DNA from: Verpa conica
Lineage: Eukaryota > Ascomycota > Pezizomycetes > Pezizales > Morchellaceae
Assembly: GCA_033030425.1 (NCBI GenBank)
Contig: JAUFSD010000002.1
Coordinates: 1,922,001 to 1,986,000 of the forward strand
Length of the DNA stretch: 64,000 nucleotides
Direction: 5' to 3'
In this document: positions 1-12,993 of the stretch, in pieces
Position numbering within the stretch: the stretch's first letter is position 1
Layout of the letters: the number at the start of each line of letters is the position of its first letter
The notes under the pieces: generated by a model
Database searches by the model: none
Told to the model about the DNA's origin: nothing
What the model saw: the letters and a program-made list of their open reading frames with translations, nothing else
Made by a program: the position numbers and the translations under genes

Positions 1-330
1 GTCTAGCTCCATAATAGGGCCAGTCAAATGTATCCCCAGTGATGAAACCTATTGGTAAAGCAACTTTCCTACACTTGTCAATCAGTCGCTCGATCACAAG
101 TGGCATTTCCGAGAGAATGAAGCAAAGTAATCGAGTCAAAATCAGAAGGTGGTGATGCAAAAGACTTTTGTCCACAAGCCCTTGGGGGCATTCGGAACAG
201 GTCTGTGTCATATAGTGTATCATCACTTTGACCGTAATGTTGGTAGGTGGGTGCAGGTGGAGGAAATCTGAGGGAAACGTACCGAGCCAAAGATTAGTTC
301 GTTGATGGATCAATGGATTCATCAATCGAC
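1..330 (-). other. possible 5' part of a gene running off the left edge
   Basis: Read on the minus strand, this end of the window has coding-like stretches. One frame from about position 110 to the edge is open and reads MPLVIERLIDKCRKVALPI followed by GFITGDTFDWPYYGAR, still open at base 1. A different frame is open between 290 and 78. The two could be joined by an intron or could be chance. I do not recognise a family. Positions 331-713 hold no supported feature apart from being downstream of the thioesterase stop. Confidence 0.2.
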
Positions 331-713
331 CGATGATGAGCCTCCGATCTTCATTGTTAAAAATTGAGTCCTGGGGATTGTGAGATGCATGGTGATTGTG
401 GTGGGATGGAACAAGTAGTTTCAAGAAAAAATTTCGTCGGATGACATTACTTGTGGACGGGTCAAGTAGTCTGATTTAGGGTAGTGGGCTAAGGGTTAGA
501 GCCCTACAAATAACCCTAACCTTGATAGGTACCCGAGAATCGCTTTAGATCTATCACGTATAATTGATTCACTCTGTATAGAACCTTATTTTTCAAAGTG
601 CAAGCTGCCTAGGATATTAATTAGGTTATATATTACCCACTATCGAAGTCTATCAGAGAAACAACCAAAAACCCCTCTAAAAAAATACATAGAAATTGGT
701 ATTATCATGATAC

Positions 714-1759
714 CTAAAGTTTACTAGTTCCGTCAGTTGGCACCTCTTTCTTAAGCCTAATCAACCCTTCCTGATAACACGTAGCGACTAGCCCCCCATC
801 TCGATTCCAAATCTTCTGTGTTACAAGTGCCCTCTCCTCTCCGGCCCATGATGAATCCAACTCCATGAACATCCATTCGTCGGCTCGGATGTCCGCCGCA
901 TGATGAAAATAGATTGTGTGATCTAAGCTAACCATCATACCAATATCCCTCTGTCTGAGTACATTGACCTTGGCCGCTGTCACTAGGAAGAAACTATCGG
1001 AGAAGTAAGCCAGCGCTGGCAGGTGTGATTCCTCATTCTTGATTTTGCCCTTGACGCGGACCCATTGCCTTGAACGCTTATCTGTTGGTAGGGTATCAGG
1101 TGACTTGTCTGTGATTCCAAGTCGTCTCCACTCAGTTGGGTCCCTCTCACTCCTTCGTCTGAATCGTTCCAAGTCACTTGTATCGATGTTTCCTCCTTCG
1201 TACCAGTTGAGTAGCTGTGCCTCGTCGGTAATGCAGTTCTCAGGCATTGGAACATCACTTGGGAGCGGCACTGAATGCTCAAGCTGTCCTTGTTGGTTTG
1301 ATTTCGAGGGTGGCCGCATAAAAGAACAGGTGGTTGTGAAGATACACTGTCCTCTCTGGCGAGCTTGAACCGTCCTTGTCGCGAATGATCGTCCTGAACG
1401 TACGCGCTCGACGTGGTATACAACGGGAAGCGTAGAATTCCCGGCGAGGATAAAGTAGCAGTGCATGCTGTGGATTTTCATATTATCTTCAACTGTCCTC
1501 TGTGCTGCAGCCAGGCATTGCGCGATGACCTATACCTCGTTAACCACTATTCTAAGCCAAACACGACAAGAAAGTGAGAACTTACACATCCACCGTAGAT
1601 ACCTCTCGCCCCTTCTGGTTGATACAGAGGTCTAACATTCGTAAACACTCCATCTCCTAGCTCTTCCAAAGCTGCAAGCTCCAGGTTCGTCTCGAGCATC
1701 GACAGCTCCGGATTCACCGGGGGTATGCTCTTAAGTGTTGGTCTAGTAGTAGTCGTCAT
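714..1759 (-). CDS. peroxisomal acyl-CoA thioesterase (TesB-like, double hotdog)
   Basis: Two exons, 1759-1586 and 1529-714, joined over a 56-bp intron (GTAAGT..ATAG), give 329 residues, normal for the family. The protein should hydrolyse acyl-CoA to free acid and CoA in fatty-acid turnover. The N-terminal hotdog carries GIYGGCVIAQCLAAAQ across the splice and then MHCYFILAGN. The second hotdog has MVSLDHTIYFHH (Asp about 261), Ser284/285 in ELDSSWAG and CYQEG (Gln about 311), matching the Asp-Ser/Thr-Gln catalytic set known for TesB-type enzymes. The protein ends in Ser-Lys-Leu, a canonical PTS1 signal, so peroxisomal import is expected. The splice is supported because it restores the conserved GGxVIAQ motif in frame. 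It is the only ordinary housekeeping-type gene in the left 20 kb. No regulatory site was identified. Confidence 0.9.
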
Positions 1760-4700
1760 GATGTGTAGACTTAATTTCGAAGGTTATTTTACCGCAAGAT
1801 CTTACCCGAGAAACTTCTCTCAAGAGCAAGTCGCAGCATGAGAACCAGGTTTTGTTCATGCGTTTTCATCTTTTTTCGGGTTGCCGGGATTTATCAAGGC
1901 GGAACACAGGCTAGAGGTATGTTGAACCGAGGTTCGGCGGAGTGTCACGTGAGCCGCGGCCTAGCTTCGGGTTGGGTTGCCAGTTTCTGAAGGGTAAGGA
2001 TTGTATTGTAATGGGATCTCTTTGCCATGCAAGCTCATGAGTGTCTCATAGGCATCTGGGCTTACGGCGCGCTGGCGTATCAAGCTTAATGATTATAAGG
2101 CTAGTCGGAGCTTGTCGACGGAGCTGCACAAATGTGGGAATATCCCTAACCGATGAGATAATATGTAGGTTCAGTGTTTTATTCATAGTCGAGTGATAGT
2201 CTATGAAAGTAATAGTCGTTTGAATTTAAAAAGGTGGTTATACTACTGAATGATATCATCAAGGTAGCTTGTATTGATGCTAATATTTGAGGGGGGCTAT
2301 CTGGTTAAACTCCAAGCAGGGTAGTCGTCTTGATGAGTGAAAAACGCACACCCCCAAGAGCCGATGTCCATCAAACATCATGTGCTGCTACCTCATTATC
2401 ATTTCTCTATAAGTAATTTGATTTCTCGGGGGCTTATAGTAATAATGGAAATCTGCCGAGGGCTTCTAGCACTTCATTAGCTTAATTTACCCGAGTCCGG
2501 ATTGGATAGTCAAAAATGTGGTTAATAAACTGGGGATGCATGAGGTGGTCTATTTATCATAGCTAGTCCTAGGTGAATTATTCTATATACCTACCTACCT
2601 ACAATCATATTGTCAGCAAGTAGATAAAGAGGTGCAGAGGTCCATATGATAATAAATCGCTAGGGAAACGGCTACCGGGAATAATTGTAGGGCTGCAGTG
2701 ATTTAGCTTCCCAGGTTCTTTGGTTCCTGGAGATATATCTACCGATCAAAAACCCGAAGCCTACAGGATATGTTTCTTCTAGCCCCACAGTCAGCATCAC
2801 TAAAAACTAAACCGGGGTCGGAGAGGAGTTGTTATAAGCTTTAGCCAATACCGGGCAGTGAGCACTTACTGGAATATTACGAGATCGGCCAAGCCGAAAT
2901 TAAGATCTCCAACAATTAGCGACTAGTTCAAGAGCGAGGGAAGTGTCATTTATGGTTCTTAGAGAGATGATTTTTAAATGCGGGGGGGGGGGTCTAGTAC
3001 ATACATATCTTTGTCCAAATTCCTGATTTTCACCCCTAAGCTTATAGGATTTTTCGCCTACCTCTATCTGTCGGCTCCTGGGAGTATATATGGATAACAG
3101 CCTCAGGGGTCACCCGCTTTAGGACTTGAGTCTAGTTGCGTGTCTACTGCATTGTCTCAGATCGGGGACCTTAGGCTCGTTCCCCGCCTATTGTGAGCAC
3201 GTACCTACACCTACCGTAGGCTCTCGATAAATCTAGACCGTTTCCGAGAGCGTGATCTGCCAGAATAAGAGTATATCATACTAACCACAGTAATTTTGCT
3301 GTATGTCAAACTGTGTGCTGAGGCCCTTTATGTTATTTTGACCCCCTAAACTAGCTAGGATAGCTTAGGGAATAAGGGTCTCGGTAGCGGTCCGGATTTA
3401 TCGAGAGTCTGGGCATGAAATTATAGAGGCATGAATTAATTAAAAGTCCTTTGACAAGAGTGAAGTCTATAGCCTCTCTAAGAGGGAGAGAGAGCCAACG
3501 TTTCTAGTGACCTCTCTATCCTCTTGAGAAAGGGAACTCCACATTAAGATTGCTCTCGCTAGATTACTGATACATATCTTACCCTAACCTCTTCAACCCT
3601 TGTTGGATCTCCATATGTGATATTGCGGTAGATCATGAGGATTACTTATCGCAATTAAAGTCCACCAGACTGCCACACAACACAAACCTTAATCTATATA
3701 ACTACAGGGTCTAATTTCTAACCCTAATAGTCTCTACAAGGCCCGAGAGGCCCCGATACCATATTATCTCGACCTATTCGGATGGTTGCCAAGTAACCTG
3801 GCTTGCAGAAGAATCAAAATCTAAGCCCCCCTAAGGAGGGCTCAACTATGAAAATTATGAGGATCACGATTCACAACCAACAGCGTTTATCCTACCCAAG
3901 AATAGTATAGTATCCGCAAGCCACGCCCTTGGCAACCATCAGAATAAGTCGAGATACTACGGTACCTAGAAAATTAAAGTAGGATCAATTAACCTAATAG
4001 AGATAGTTTCGCCGCCGGAAAACTAGCTAGCAATTGAGTGATTCTTTATGATTCCGCTAACGTGGAGAAGTGACTTAATTACAAAGTGAAACAACCCCCC
4101 CCCCATACTAACCTAAACAGGAGAACCCAAGAAAGGTAAGCCAGTCCCGAAGAAAGGCTGTTATAAGCGTAATTAAGCCCAACATCAGTGTAGAGTTGTG
4201 TTACCTCTTCTACAACAGGAGTTTCCATACATATATGTAGTCAACCCATAATACATACATGTATGTGCCTCAAGAAATAGTTACTATAATGTTCAGATTA
4301 CGTACAATAATCAGAATAGAGAAAAAAAAAACACTATGAATCATGCGAACGAACATACCCAGTCGAGTGACTTCCTATGTATTAATTATACATAGATACA
4401 TAGGATATAGATATATAACATTTGGTATATAATGTCTTAGCCAGCCGTATCTTTCATGTATGCAGCCAAGAGCACTGCCATGATGTATAAAGATCAATCT
4501 GGGAGGATTCTCTTCTGGTAATTCCCACATTAGAATCTTCTGTAACCATCGATCGCACAATACTCAGTCTCATGTGGAGGTGAAACGTCAAACCACAAAT
4601 GCAAGGAACCGTTTTCATTCACGTGGGTTGATTGTAAGGCGGATCTCCCCCCCCCCGTGTTCTATAAGGCTCACAAATATTGGGGCTCATGAGTCAATTC

Positions 4701-5075
4701 AAACCTTATCTTACTATATGATATTAATATTGGCGGGTGCCGCGGTGCTGCCTGTAACATACGATATGATGCATAGGCGAAAAAAGCTCGCCTCGTTGGA
4801 TGGGAAGTATGTAAGGCGAGGGGGGGGGGGGGGAACTCTTGACGTAAAAAATCTCATTTATATACTATTATAATATCGATATATACAGAAGAAAAAAAAA
4901 ACATAACTCCTCCTACCATTACAAACATAGAGCAGAAGTTTGGCGCCTCAATGCACTAAGTTTTTTTTTTTTAAAAAAAAAAAACTCCTTTCCTTCCCAT
5001 GGCCTCCCCCCCCCAAAAAAAAAAAATCAAACGCCTTAAATAAAATCTGCCCACATGTATTCTCGAAATCAGCCT
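1760..5075. other. AT-rich gene-free tract with homopolymer runs
   Basis: No credible gene. All frames are cut by frequent stops. Notable content is an inverted repeat at 3762-3959 (listed separately), G or C runs at 2982-2992, 4095-4104 and 4820-4833, and a T12A12 palindromic run at 4961-4984. The short open frames at 4375-4560, 4574-4873 and 4940-5167 have no recognisable features and the last is largely homopolymer. Confidence 0.6.
3762..3959. repeat. imperfect 48-bp inverted repeat, about 100-bp spacer
   Basis: The arm at 3762-3809 contains ATCTCGACCTATTCGGATGG and the arm at 3912-3959 is its reverse complement over the same 48 bp with scattered mismatches, several of them C/T or G/A. 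Spacer is 3810-3911. It may be a remnant of a small inverted-repeat transposon or of two copies inserted head to head and then mutated. No target duplication was found. Confidence 0.55.
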
Positions 5076-6206
5076 TCATGAACCACGGGATGATATTGAA
5101 TCGTTTAGCATTCCAGAACCTTTGTCCATGTATATCGCGCTATGCCGTTTCCTATAGAATACCCTGAGACAGGGCAAGCAGAAGGCTGTGAAAGCAAAGA
5201 GTTTCTCGACGAGAGCCCACACAAGCGTTCGTCGGATTGCGAGTATCGAGTTGTCCGAGTGCATAACGACGTGATAAACTTGTGTAAACCGTACCACGGA
5301 GGCCATTATTGAAATTATCCCAACACTAAAGACAAAGCCCAGCGCGTAGAGTTCTTTGCGACAGAGACTGTAGTTGGAACGAAAAGAGCCGATGGTGAGT
5401 AGTGGGATTAAGAGAACTATGAAGATAACCTCGTTGTTAGTGGACTTGATACCTAGAATTACTGTATTTACGAATAGAGGACTTACTAAGAATGTCGCTC
5501 GAGATATTCGTGCCTTGCTGGGCAATCATCCCTGGGACGGTTTGGACAGAGATGCATTGATCAGGTCCGGTTGACCTATTTACACCCCGTTAGTTAACTC
5601 TTCGCGTCTGTGAACCTTCCGACAATTACAAACTCACCAATTTCGCGATATAGGCCGGCAGTAGCCCAATTGAAGTGATATGACTCCGAGGTATGTCACC
5701 GTTGCATAGGCTGAAACGCAATAGAGCAAAATCTGTACTTTCTTGCCCAACGTTTCCCGGAGACTCCAGTAGTAACCAAGGAAAGCAGCTTTCAAAAGCC
5801 ACACCTGCGTCGTGCAGAAGATAGAAATAACAAAAAACTCCTATTTCACGCGGCCAGTTAGATAACGGAGCTTTTTTTTTTTTTTTTCAAAAATGTTTGT
5901 TTAACACAATGTAACACAAACACAGTCGCGACTGACCTTGAGATATTTGGGTGTTAACAACCTGGCGTCGACCTCGGCACCACCGTAATACCGTTCGATA
6001 TGTAATTCCGAATTAACCCCATCAAATGCCAGGCTTACAGAAATGAAAATGAGAATCGAGAATAACACAAACGCCCCGTCGCTAAGGTTGACAGAAAATG
6101 TTCGCGGTCGGTGTCGAAGAATCCATAACCTCCCGAAAGTGCCCACAAGCACAAATACCGTTAGAATCACCAAAAGAGCAATAAAGCCCTCGATTTGATT
6201 AGCCAT
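5076..6206 (-). CDS. rhodopsin-domain integral membrane protein (fungal PTH11-like superfamily)
   Basis: Four exons, 6206-5937, 5804-5638, 5575-5487 and 5416-5076, sum to 867 nt (288 residues). Introns of 132, 61 and 70 bp have GT..AG borders and keep frame. The translation is a run of membrane helices: IEGFIALLVILTVFVLVGTF, then the family-like VWLLKAAFLGYYWSLRE, CVSAYATVTYLGVISLQLGY ending CRPISRNWS, and ALGFVFSVGIISIMASVVRF before a short Arg/Lys-rich tail. This block order is that of the fungal rhodopsin-domain family, plasma-membrane proteins of mostly unknown ligand, some linked to surface sensing. The start at 6206 puts the first helix near the N-terminus. The C-terminal tail is short for the family, so a missing last exon is possible. 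The gene is intact although it lies deep in AT-rich decayed DNA. Confidence 0.75.
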
Positions 6207-9200
6207 ATCTGTTGCGGCTCTGCGAATAGCAGAGAACGGCCCAGTATTAAGCTGAATAGAATTTTCACACAGAGACCAGGAAAGAAACTGAGAATGCACT
6301 GCACATCCCAAAGGGAACCCAGCTCAAGATAAATGAGATGGACGGGATCGATACTTTTATTATAAACCCTCGCCCCACCACCACCACCAACCACTCTGGG
6401 GAAATATGACGGGGGGGGGGTTGTTCGAGAATCCTGACTGGACTTGCTTACGTGGTTCGCGAGCAGAAAAGAGGACATGGGATAAGGCACGGTTAAAAAG
6501 TGGAGGCGTGTGATGCGCGGTAGCACACCGTGCCCAATAATGCACGCTGACCAGCTTGCTAAAAGTAGGAAGACTCGACGATCAAAAAGCGGAACCTTAT
6601 GCGAATCGCCTGTTTACTGGCTAGATAGAGATAGGGAGAGGATCAATCCAGCTTGCATATGAACGTTACCCCCCCAACTAAACAATAGTCCCCCCCAGCC
6701 TTGTTTCTAGCGATGCCTGCATTATCCTTTCGCTTCAGCATCGAACTGAGCCCGCGGCGTTTGACCCCGTGAAGGCACCTGCTCATGACGGATCTTGTCG
6801 GATCTCAAGACCTGGGCGAAGCAATCACAATGGTGCACAGCTGTCCTGCAGAAATCACGAGCAATGCATTTTTTTTATTTTGGCGGAAGGGCCCGGGGAA
6901 GGTCTTTTTGTAATAAAAAAAAAAATCGCTAAGAAGCACTGGTCCTTAACTTCGGTAGTTGTGCTGCGATTGTCGGATATCTATTGTTAGTATCGTTGAG
7001 CCGCTAGCTGTCTCCGGCCGGAATTCAACTGGTCGGCTTGAAGAGCGTTCATATGAAGATCTCTTTAAATTTGGGAGGGTACTGAGTTGAGGAATACCAG
7101 ATATGGCTAGAGCTTGGAGACATCGCCAGAATTGGAGTACATACATGATTTACTCCCACAATACGGATACACTGCCGAGAGAGAGAGTTATGAATAGACT
7201 CGTAACATAAGTACCCCAGTGCTAGACTTTGTTTTTCTAACTTGAACACATCAATCAGCCCTTTCTCTCGTTCGCCTATTTTCATAACATGTCTCTAGAT
7301 GCTCAAGGCTTATCACGAGTACATGCACATGGCCAAATGTTTGGGTCGTTCCACCGGGTTAGCTAGTAACCGGTATTGCGGGGATGTTTTGTTCCCCAGA
7401 ACTCTGGGTCCGCATATCCTTATGGGGAGGGAATTAACGAGCCAATAAAACCCCAAAAGTGAAAGATCTACCGGTTCCGTACAAGGGAATTCACAGCCTA
7501 TTATCACACCATGTAACATGGCAACTAAACCTGTGGGTCAAGTAAACAGGCTTACAAAATCAGGTTTGGGGTGGTTAGTAACTGCCAAAAGACGCAGCCA
7601 GCTAATGCATTATTGTGTAAAGGTCACGCCTTGTATGCCGATCACAATTGTCAAGCTCCCAGTCAACTTGCCTTATGGGATTTTTGTGCAACTCTAAAAT
7701 TATACCCTATCTAAGGTGTTCTCATAGACCCATATATTCAGGGGGGGAGATCGAGCCGATTACTACCAACTTCAACGCTATAGAAATTTCAAAAGTGATA
7801 CCCATACCTTGGCGTTTGTAAGCCAATGAATCATTGACCAATACCAGATTGGAGTTATGTTCAAGGAACGCCTAAAAATAGGCTTGCTCACAAAACTAGT
7901 AGAAACACATAATCATGTTTTATCACTCGCAAGTAAGACTCCAAAGAAGAGTCGAGAAAAGAATAGGGTTTTATAATTCGCGACTAATAATATATCAAAC
8001 CAGACTGTACGGATCTCGAGGTTTTTGCCACTATTGATAACACCTTGGGTTGTAGCCGCCTGTCGTTCCGCCTTTTTTTTTATTTATATCTATCGAGAAC
8101 AAGTTTTCTGACGAGCTGTTGGTAATCTGTATAAGATAGTACATAATTACTTAGTAGATTCAGGCTCCAAAGCGCTGAAGAATGAATTATCATGGGGGGG
8201 TTCCTACATATAATTAACACCAATCTCCCTGACAAGGTTCACAATAAACACCTAGGCTCTCTGAAGATTTTTCTGCGTTGCAACACACAGGTTAAAATAC
8301 CGCATTAACTGACGAGAACCGACAACGCGCTAAGAGGTTGAAATAAGATGTGGCATAGTCACCTAACCCCTATAGGGAGTTTTTTCCCTCAAAACAGCAG
8401 GAAGATCACACTGTGTGGCAAAAAGATTTAACTGTCTGCCTTCAAAACCAATCGATTTACTGTCTTGAATTCATGAGCCACATCTTATTTCAACCTCTTA
8501 GCGCAAAATCGGTTCTTGCCAGTTTATGCGGTACTTGGCGAGCAAAACTTAAAATAGCTTCCGAAGGCTTCATCATCGCCGTTGTAGCAATAAGTCGAAC
8601 TCTATCCCGGACCGATACCCCAGGGCTTGGGGTAGGAGAAATAAGAAAGGAGGACATTTCGCCGTCGTACGTACGTAGGCATAGTAATTAATAGTAACTT
8701 ATATAACCTTTCTCTTTAATTTTAGACTTTCGACGCCTTACGTTTAACGTACATATTGGAAAGAAGTATAAGAATAACCTGTCATTATGCTGAGGTGTTT
8801 GATTAGCTAAGGGCTTTTATTGTTTGAAGCCGTGGGGAGACCTCATTAGGGCCTACAATGTGTCGGTAGAAATTCCTATGGTTTTCCATAGCGTGTGAAG
8901 TAGGCGGGTAAAGCTTTGTAAATGTTAGATGGGTATATTGGCAGTGTAAATATTCTTGATATTCGTCTATTTCAATGTATCTGATTTTTATCTAGAATCC
9001 TCAATCTTATGAACAAGACTCCGGAGGTGGGTGGAGTTATCTCTTGACATACATTATTTTCCTTTTCGTAGGCTATGCTTCGGCGGTATCCAAGCCTTGT
9101 AAAGTCCATCTCCGTAATGAATGGTCCGAGATTCGGGAAAAACTCTAGAAACGGTAATGAGTCATCCGAGAGTGTGACGAAGGCTAAGCCACTAGGAGTG

Positions 9201-11473
9201 AAGTGGGAGTGGACAACCGTTTTCTGGGTCTTTTTTTTCCTTTTCCTATGGTTAGTCTTAGATTCAAAGGAGCGGCTTAGTACATGTAGTACGTAGTGCT
9301 ATACCTCGTCACCCATGTATATATTTATCCCTTCAGCAGTTTTTAGGGTTTCTCCTTCTGGATTGGTATTGATAACGACTGCGTAGATGACTTTTTCGTT
9401 GCGCTTGGCGAAATGTGTGACTGGGCCATATTAAAAGTATATATGAATACAGTACCTTAGACAGAGGGCTAGCTATAAGTAAAGAAATGAAATGAAAGTA
9501 TTACAAAAGTCTTTTGTATTTCTTTTTAGGGAATAATCTAACTTCTGCTTACCTTGGGAAAGAAGCTCTTTTTTCTAACTGGTAGAGTGGTGGTTGCAAC
9601 CCCAGGGCTCCAATTCAGCTAGATACCGTTAAACACAATAGAAGCCTCCTAGTTATAGGTAAAACAACCTTACTATCACAATGGCCAATAGGTGATACAT
9701 ATCAACCGCAGAGAACAGAGCTAGAGATATGATCCACGGAGCTACAAATAACCAGAGTCTGACAGCCAACCGATAAGAATTAGCGAGTTCCCAGAAACCT
9801 GGGCGGCGGCGACGCTTTCCCATACACAGTAAAAAGTTGCGGCGAAAGTGCGGGGGGGTCAGCTCGCGTAGTGTTTGTGCATAAATACTTTACACAGCAG
9901 CTCAAGATGGAGCCTGATCGAATATGCAGGTCTTATTCTTACTATGTAGCTAGGCGCTGGCACACCCAGCTTCCCATGATTACCAAGGACGTCACTTCTT
10001 TTTAGAGAACTCTATCTGGAGTGCTCCTATGAGCGGAGTACGTTTATTGTATGAGCGCTCAGTGTAAGATCTAATGGGGCTTAAACGGGCGTTGCGCTCC
10101 ATGTGGTGGTGACGACTAATAGGGTGCATAATATGTAAGTGTATTTGACTAGCAGCTGATTAAGTTTTGGACTAGATAGTAAATAATTATTCAATTAAGT
10201 TGATATAGATCTTCGATCTATGTAATCGGCTCCAGACGGGGGCATTCCTTCGGTGCTTTAATTTCCTATCTTATCGTTTTTTTTTTCTTTTTCAGAAAAA
10301 AACTTTTTGGGTTGCACCATTTGGAATATGACCGAGTGCATGAGCATGAGCTCCTCAATTGATCAAATTCGAATATACTAGAAGCTCCTAAGCCTTTTAC
10401 CGTCCCCCCAAGTAGTGACACATCTTTTTTTTTTAAAAAAATATAACTTCCCATGCGTGCATGTACATATTTGGCTTTTGCAATTCGATCTTAGAACATA
10501 GAGGTATTTTATTTCCCCTGCCTTGGGGCTCATATCATATCGGTGTATGTTTGGCCTAGAACTTTCAAAGATTAGCCAGCCTCAAGAAACTTTATGGACT
10601 GATCAGCTGGAGGGAGGTTCAGCTGGAATGGACTCAGCTGGAATGGGTTAACGATTAGCAGTTTAGACGTACGCCAAGGAGTGAGAGAGAGGATTGTGTC
10701 ATTGAGCGGGGAGTGTATCACGAGTTTGCTTGGGATAACTTCCTCTAGTAAACGGGTAATCCACTATGATCCCTTTTTTTTCTCTAAAGTGCAAGTCAAC
10801 TCAGATTATCGGAATAAATTGGAAGTAGTGTGACGTGGCTTTCAGAAGGATCGGCCCTGGGAGATCGACTAGCTATAGCTTTAACAGTCTCCGTTAATTA
10901 ATTACACTAAGCACCTAATGGCTGCATATAATTGTGTGTAACAAAATAAATTATAATAAAAAAAAAAGAACAGGGCGTGCAGGGCTTGATTAGTACTAAA
11001 TTCTTTTAAATTGAGACTATTAATGATAACCTTGCATAAATGAGACAGAGACAGAAGCAGAGACTTCTCTCGATGTATGCCAGTGAGATATACAACTACT
11101 TTTATACCCCCTAATCTATGGGTTCCCCCGCTGCACTTTAATCTGAATCTGAGATGTAACAATATTTACAATAGCTTGTGAGATTATGACAGTCTTTGAA
11201 CACGGTCATGACAAGAAGTCACATATGCTAATGTATGTAAACTATATCACTTGATTCCTAATAAGATTATGGTGATAGCTGGCTTTTTGTATCCGATAAC
11301 TTTATCAAACCTAGCTGACATGCACAATCACTATCATCATTAGGTTCTCTTCTATCTATCCAGTACGTAACTAGAAGCCCCTGCATCTCTCTACTTGATC
11401 TTATGTATTTAGCAAATTCTGCGCTGCATCCTAGAAATAGAAGTCATAGGTATTTGTCTTCCAGTTCACTACT
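6207..11473. other. AT-rich gene-free tract
   Basis: The first 300 bp upstream of 6206 would be the promoter and leader of the membrane-protein gene and include a G10 run at 6411-6420. The rest has only short frames (for example 7049-7285, 7313-7519, 8413-8691, 9075-9296, 10902-11162) without motifs. A long inverted repeat occurs at 8298-8533 (listed separately) and T10A7 at 10425-10441. The sequence CAGCTGGAATGG occurs twice in tandem near 10620-10645. Confidence 0.55.
8298..8533. repeat. 57-bp inverted repeat with 122-bp spacer
   Basis: Arms 8298-8354 and 8477-8533 are reverse complements. The inner 28 bp, beginning GCGCTAAGAGG and ending AAGATGTGGC, match perfectly; the outer half matches with a few differences (TACCGCATTAACTGACGAGA against TACCGCATAAACTGGCAAGA). 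Equal arm lengths and a perfect inner half fit a hairpin-forming small transposon remnant or an inverted duplication. No duplicated target could be recognised. Confidence 0.65.
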
Positions 11474-12993
11474 TCATGCAGGGCCCCTCTTTCCTAAATA
11501 CTCCTGTTCCACATTATCAATTTCCTTACTTCTCAGAGAATAGGTCTGCCTCTGTAGAGCATATAAACGTAGTTCTCTTGAAGAGCTTCCAAAAATACAA
11601 ATAAGATAACCAGGGTAAAAAAGACTCCGAAATAGCAAGTGAAGAAACCCGGGGCTATAAACGATCCAGGCCAAAACGGGTCGAACCCCCTTGATGATAA
11701 AAGATACCAGTACCCTATAGCTCGATGTGCGTTGTGGTGGCTTAGGACGTATGGAAACATCTATCTGCGTGTAACTTACCGTTAAAAAGCAAAATGAAGA
11801 AGCAAAAGCAAAAAAACTACATATGCAGTGTAAGGCTGAAGATGGAACGACGTTAAGTGGTAAAGGGGTTTTTTTCGCCGTACTCCTCCACCTTTATTGC
11901 TTTCTGTGGACCCCAAGGACATAAGCTCAAAGAGAATATAGAATCTTCCGGTGGTACCAAGGCGCGTACATATATAGAACATGATATAGGGTACGAAGAT
12001 AATCATATAGGTCAACAAGGAGCTGGCTGTGCCTAAACTAGTTCTTGCCATTTCCAGGATCTGTTAGAATGTAAAGAGGTATTAGATCACCCATGAGCTT
12101 AAAAAGGTAGAAGGATGGTATCATATCCAACCGGTCAGAAATATCTGTCTGCATTATAGGATACCTATGGCATTAAGAACAAAAATTGGTTTGCGCCTAG
12201 CTAAATATGCTGGTTTTAGGCCTTTTACCTTTTTTAAAACTCATGAGCTACTCACTATCCGTAATTTACTAAGGCTTAGCTCTAGTGGCTAGGTTAAAGC
12301 TTATCCATCCAAAGACTGTAGGGTCATCTGATAGACAGAGAATACCAATACTTAAGACACTCACAACATAGAAGAGGTAAATCCGAATGTATGACTTTTT
12401 AGCAGCGACTGGAGTGATCTATAGAGACCCAATAGTGTTAGGACTTTCATAAGTTCCTAGAAATACGTAGTGGGGTATATTTAATAAATGACTTTCTGGG
12501 GGTGTTGAACTTCTCCATAAATCATTATAAGAATATCAGGGCCTAAAAGCGCAGAAAACTAATGTTAGCTACTATCTAGAGAACCTAGCCCAAGGCTTTT
12601 TTTTTAGGAAAAAAACGACTTATGCAAGCAATATAAAGCGCAGAGAATGAATTTGGGAGGCTTAATCTACCACTCTAGAGATGTGCAAATTCACGACTAT
12701 TTTTTTGATGGGGGGGAGACTTACTGCCACAAGCAAAAGCAGCACAAAACAAAACCCCAAGAACCTTCTCAATTCTTCATCTACTAGATACTCCTTCATT
12801 GGGCTAGGTTCTTTTCAATGTCTAAACCCATATCTATCACTGTAGGATTTTCGCCAAGCATTGTGATGAAAGTTAGTATAATCAATCCCAAAATAAGGCG
12901 GACTTTAAAACATGATGATATAAACTCTGATTCCCCGTAATAACGGACGGTAAATATGTCAAGAGCCGAAAGACCAAATGCTATATATAGCAA
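11474..12993 (-). pseudogene. decayed amino-acid permease (YAT/APC family) remnant
   Basis: Four blocks in the right order on the minus strand resemble fungal amino-acid permeases. At 12993-12796, FTVRYYGESEFISSCFKVRL then ILGLIILTFITMLGENP recalls the conserved xxYGESEFWFAxxK helix. At about 12780-12730, RFLGFCFVLLLLVAV precedes a GTAAGT donor. At 12051, SLGTASSLLTYMIIFVPYIM recalls the loop and helix before the C-terminal third. At 11735-11560, HRAIGYWYLLSSRGFDPFW and GFFTCYFGVFFTLVIL match the last helices. Stops and frameshifts separate the blocks and conserved residues are altered, so it is not functional. The N-terminal third was not found. The 12100-12700 stretch would hold the middle helices but is too mutated to read. 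Confidence 0.6.
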
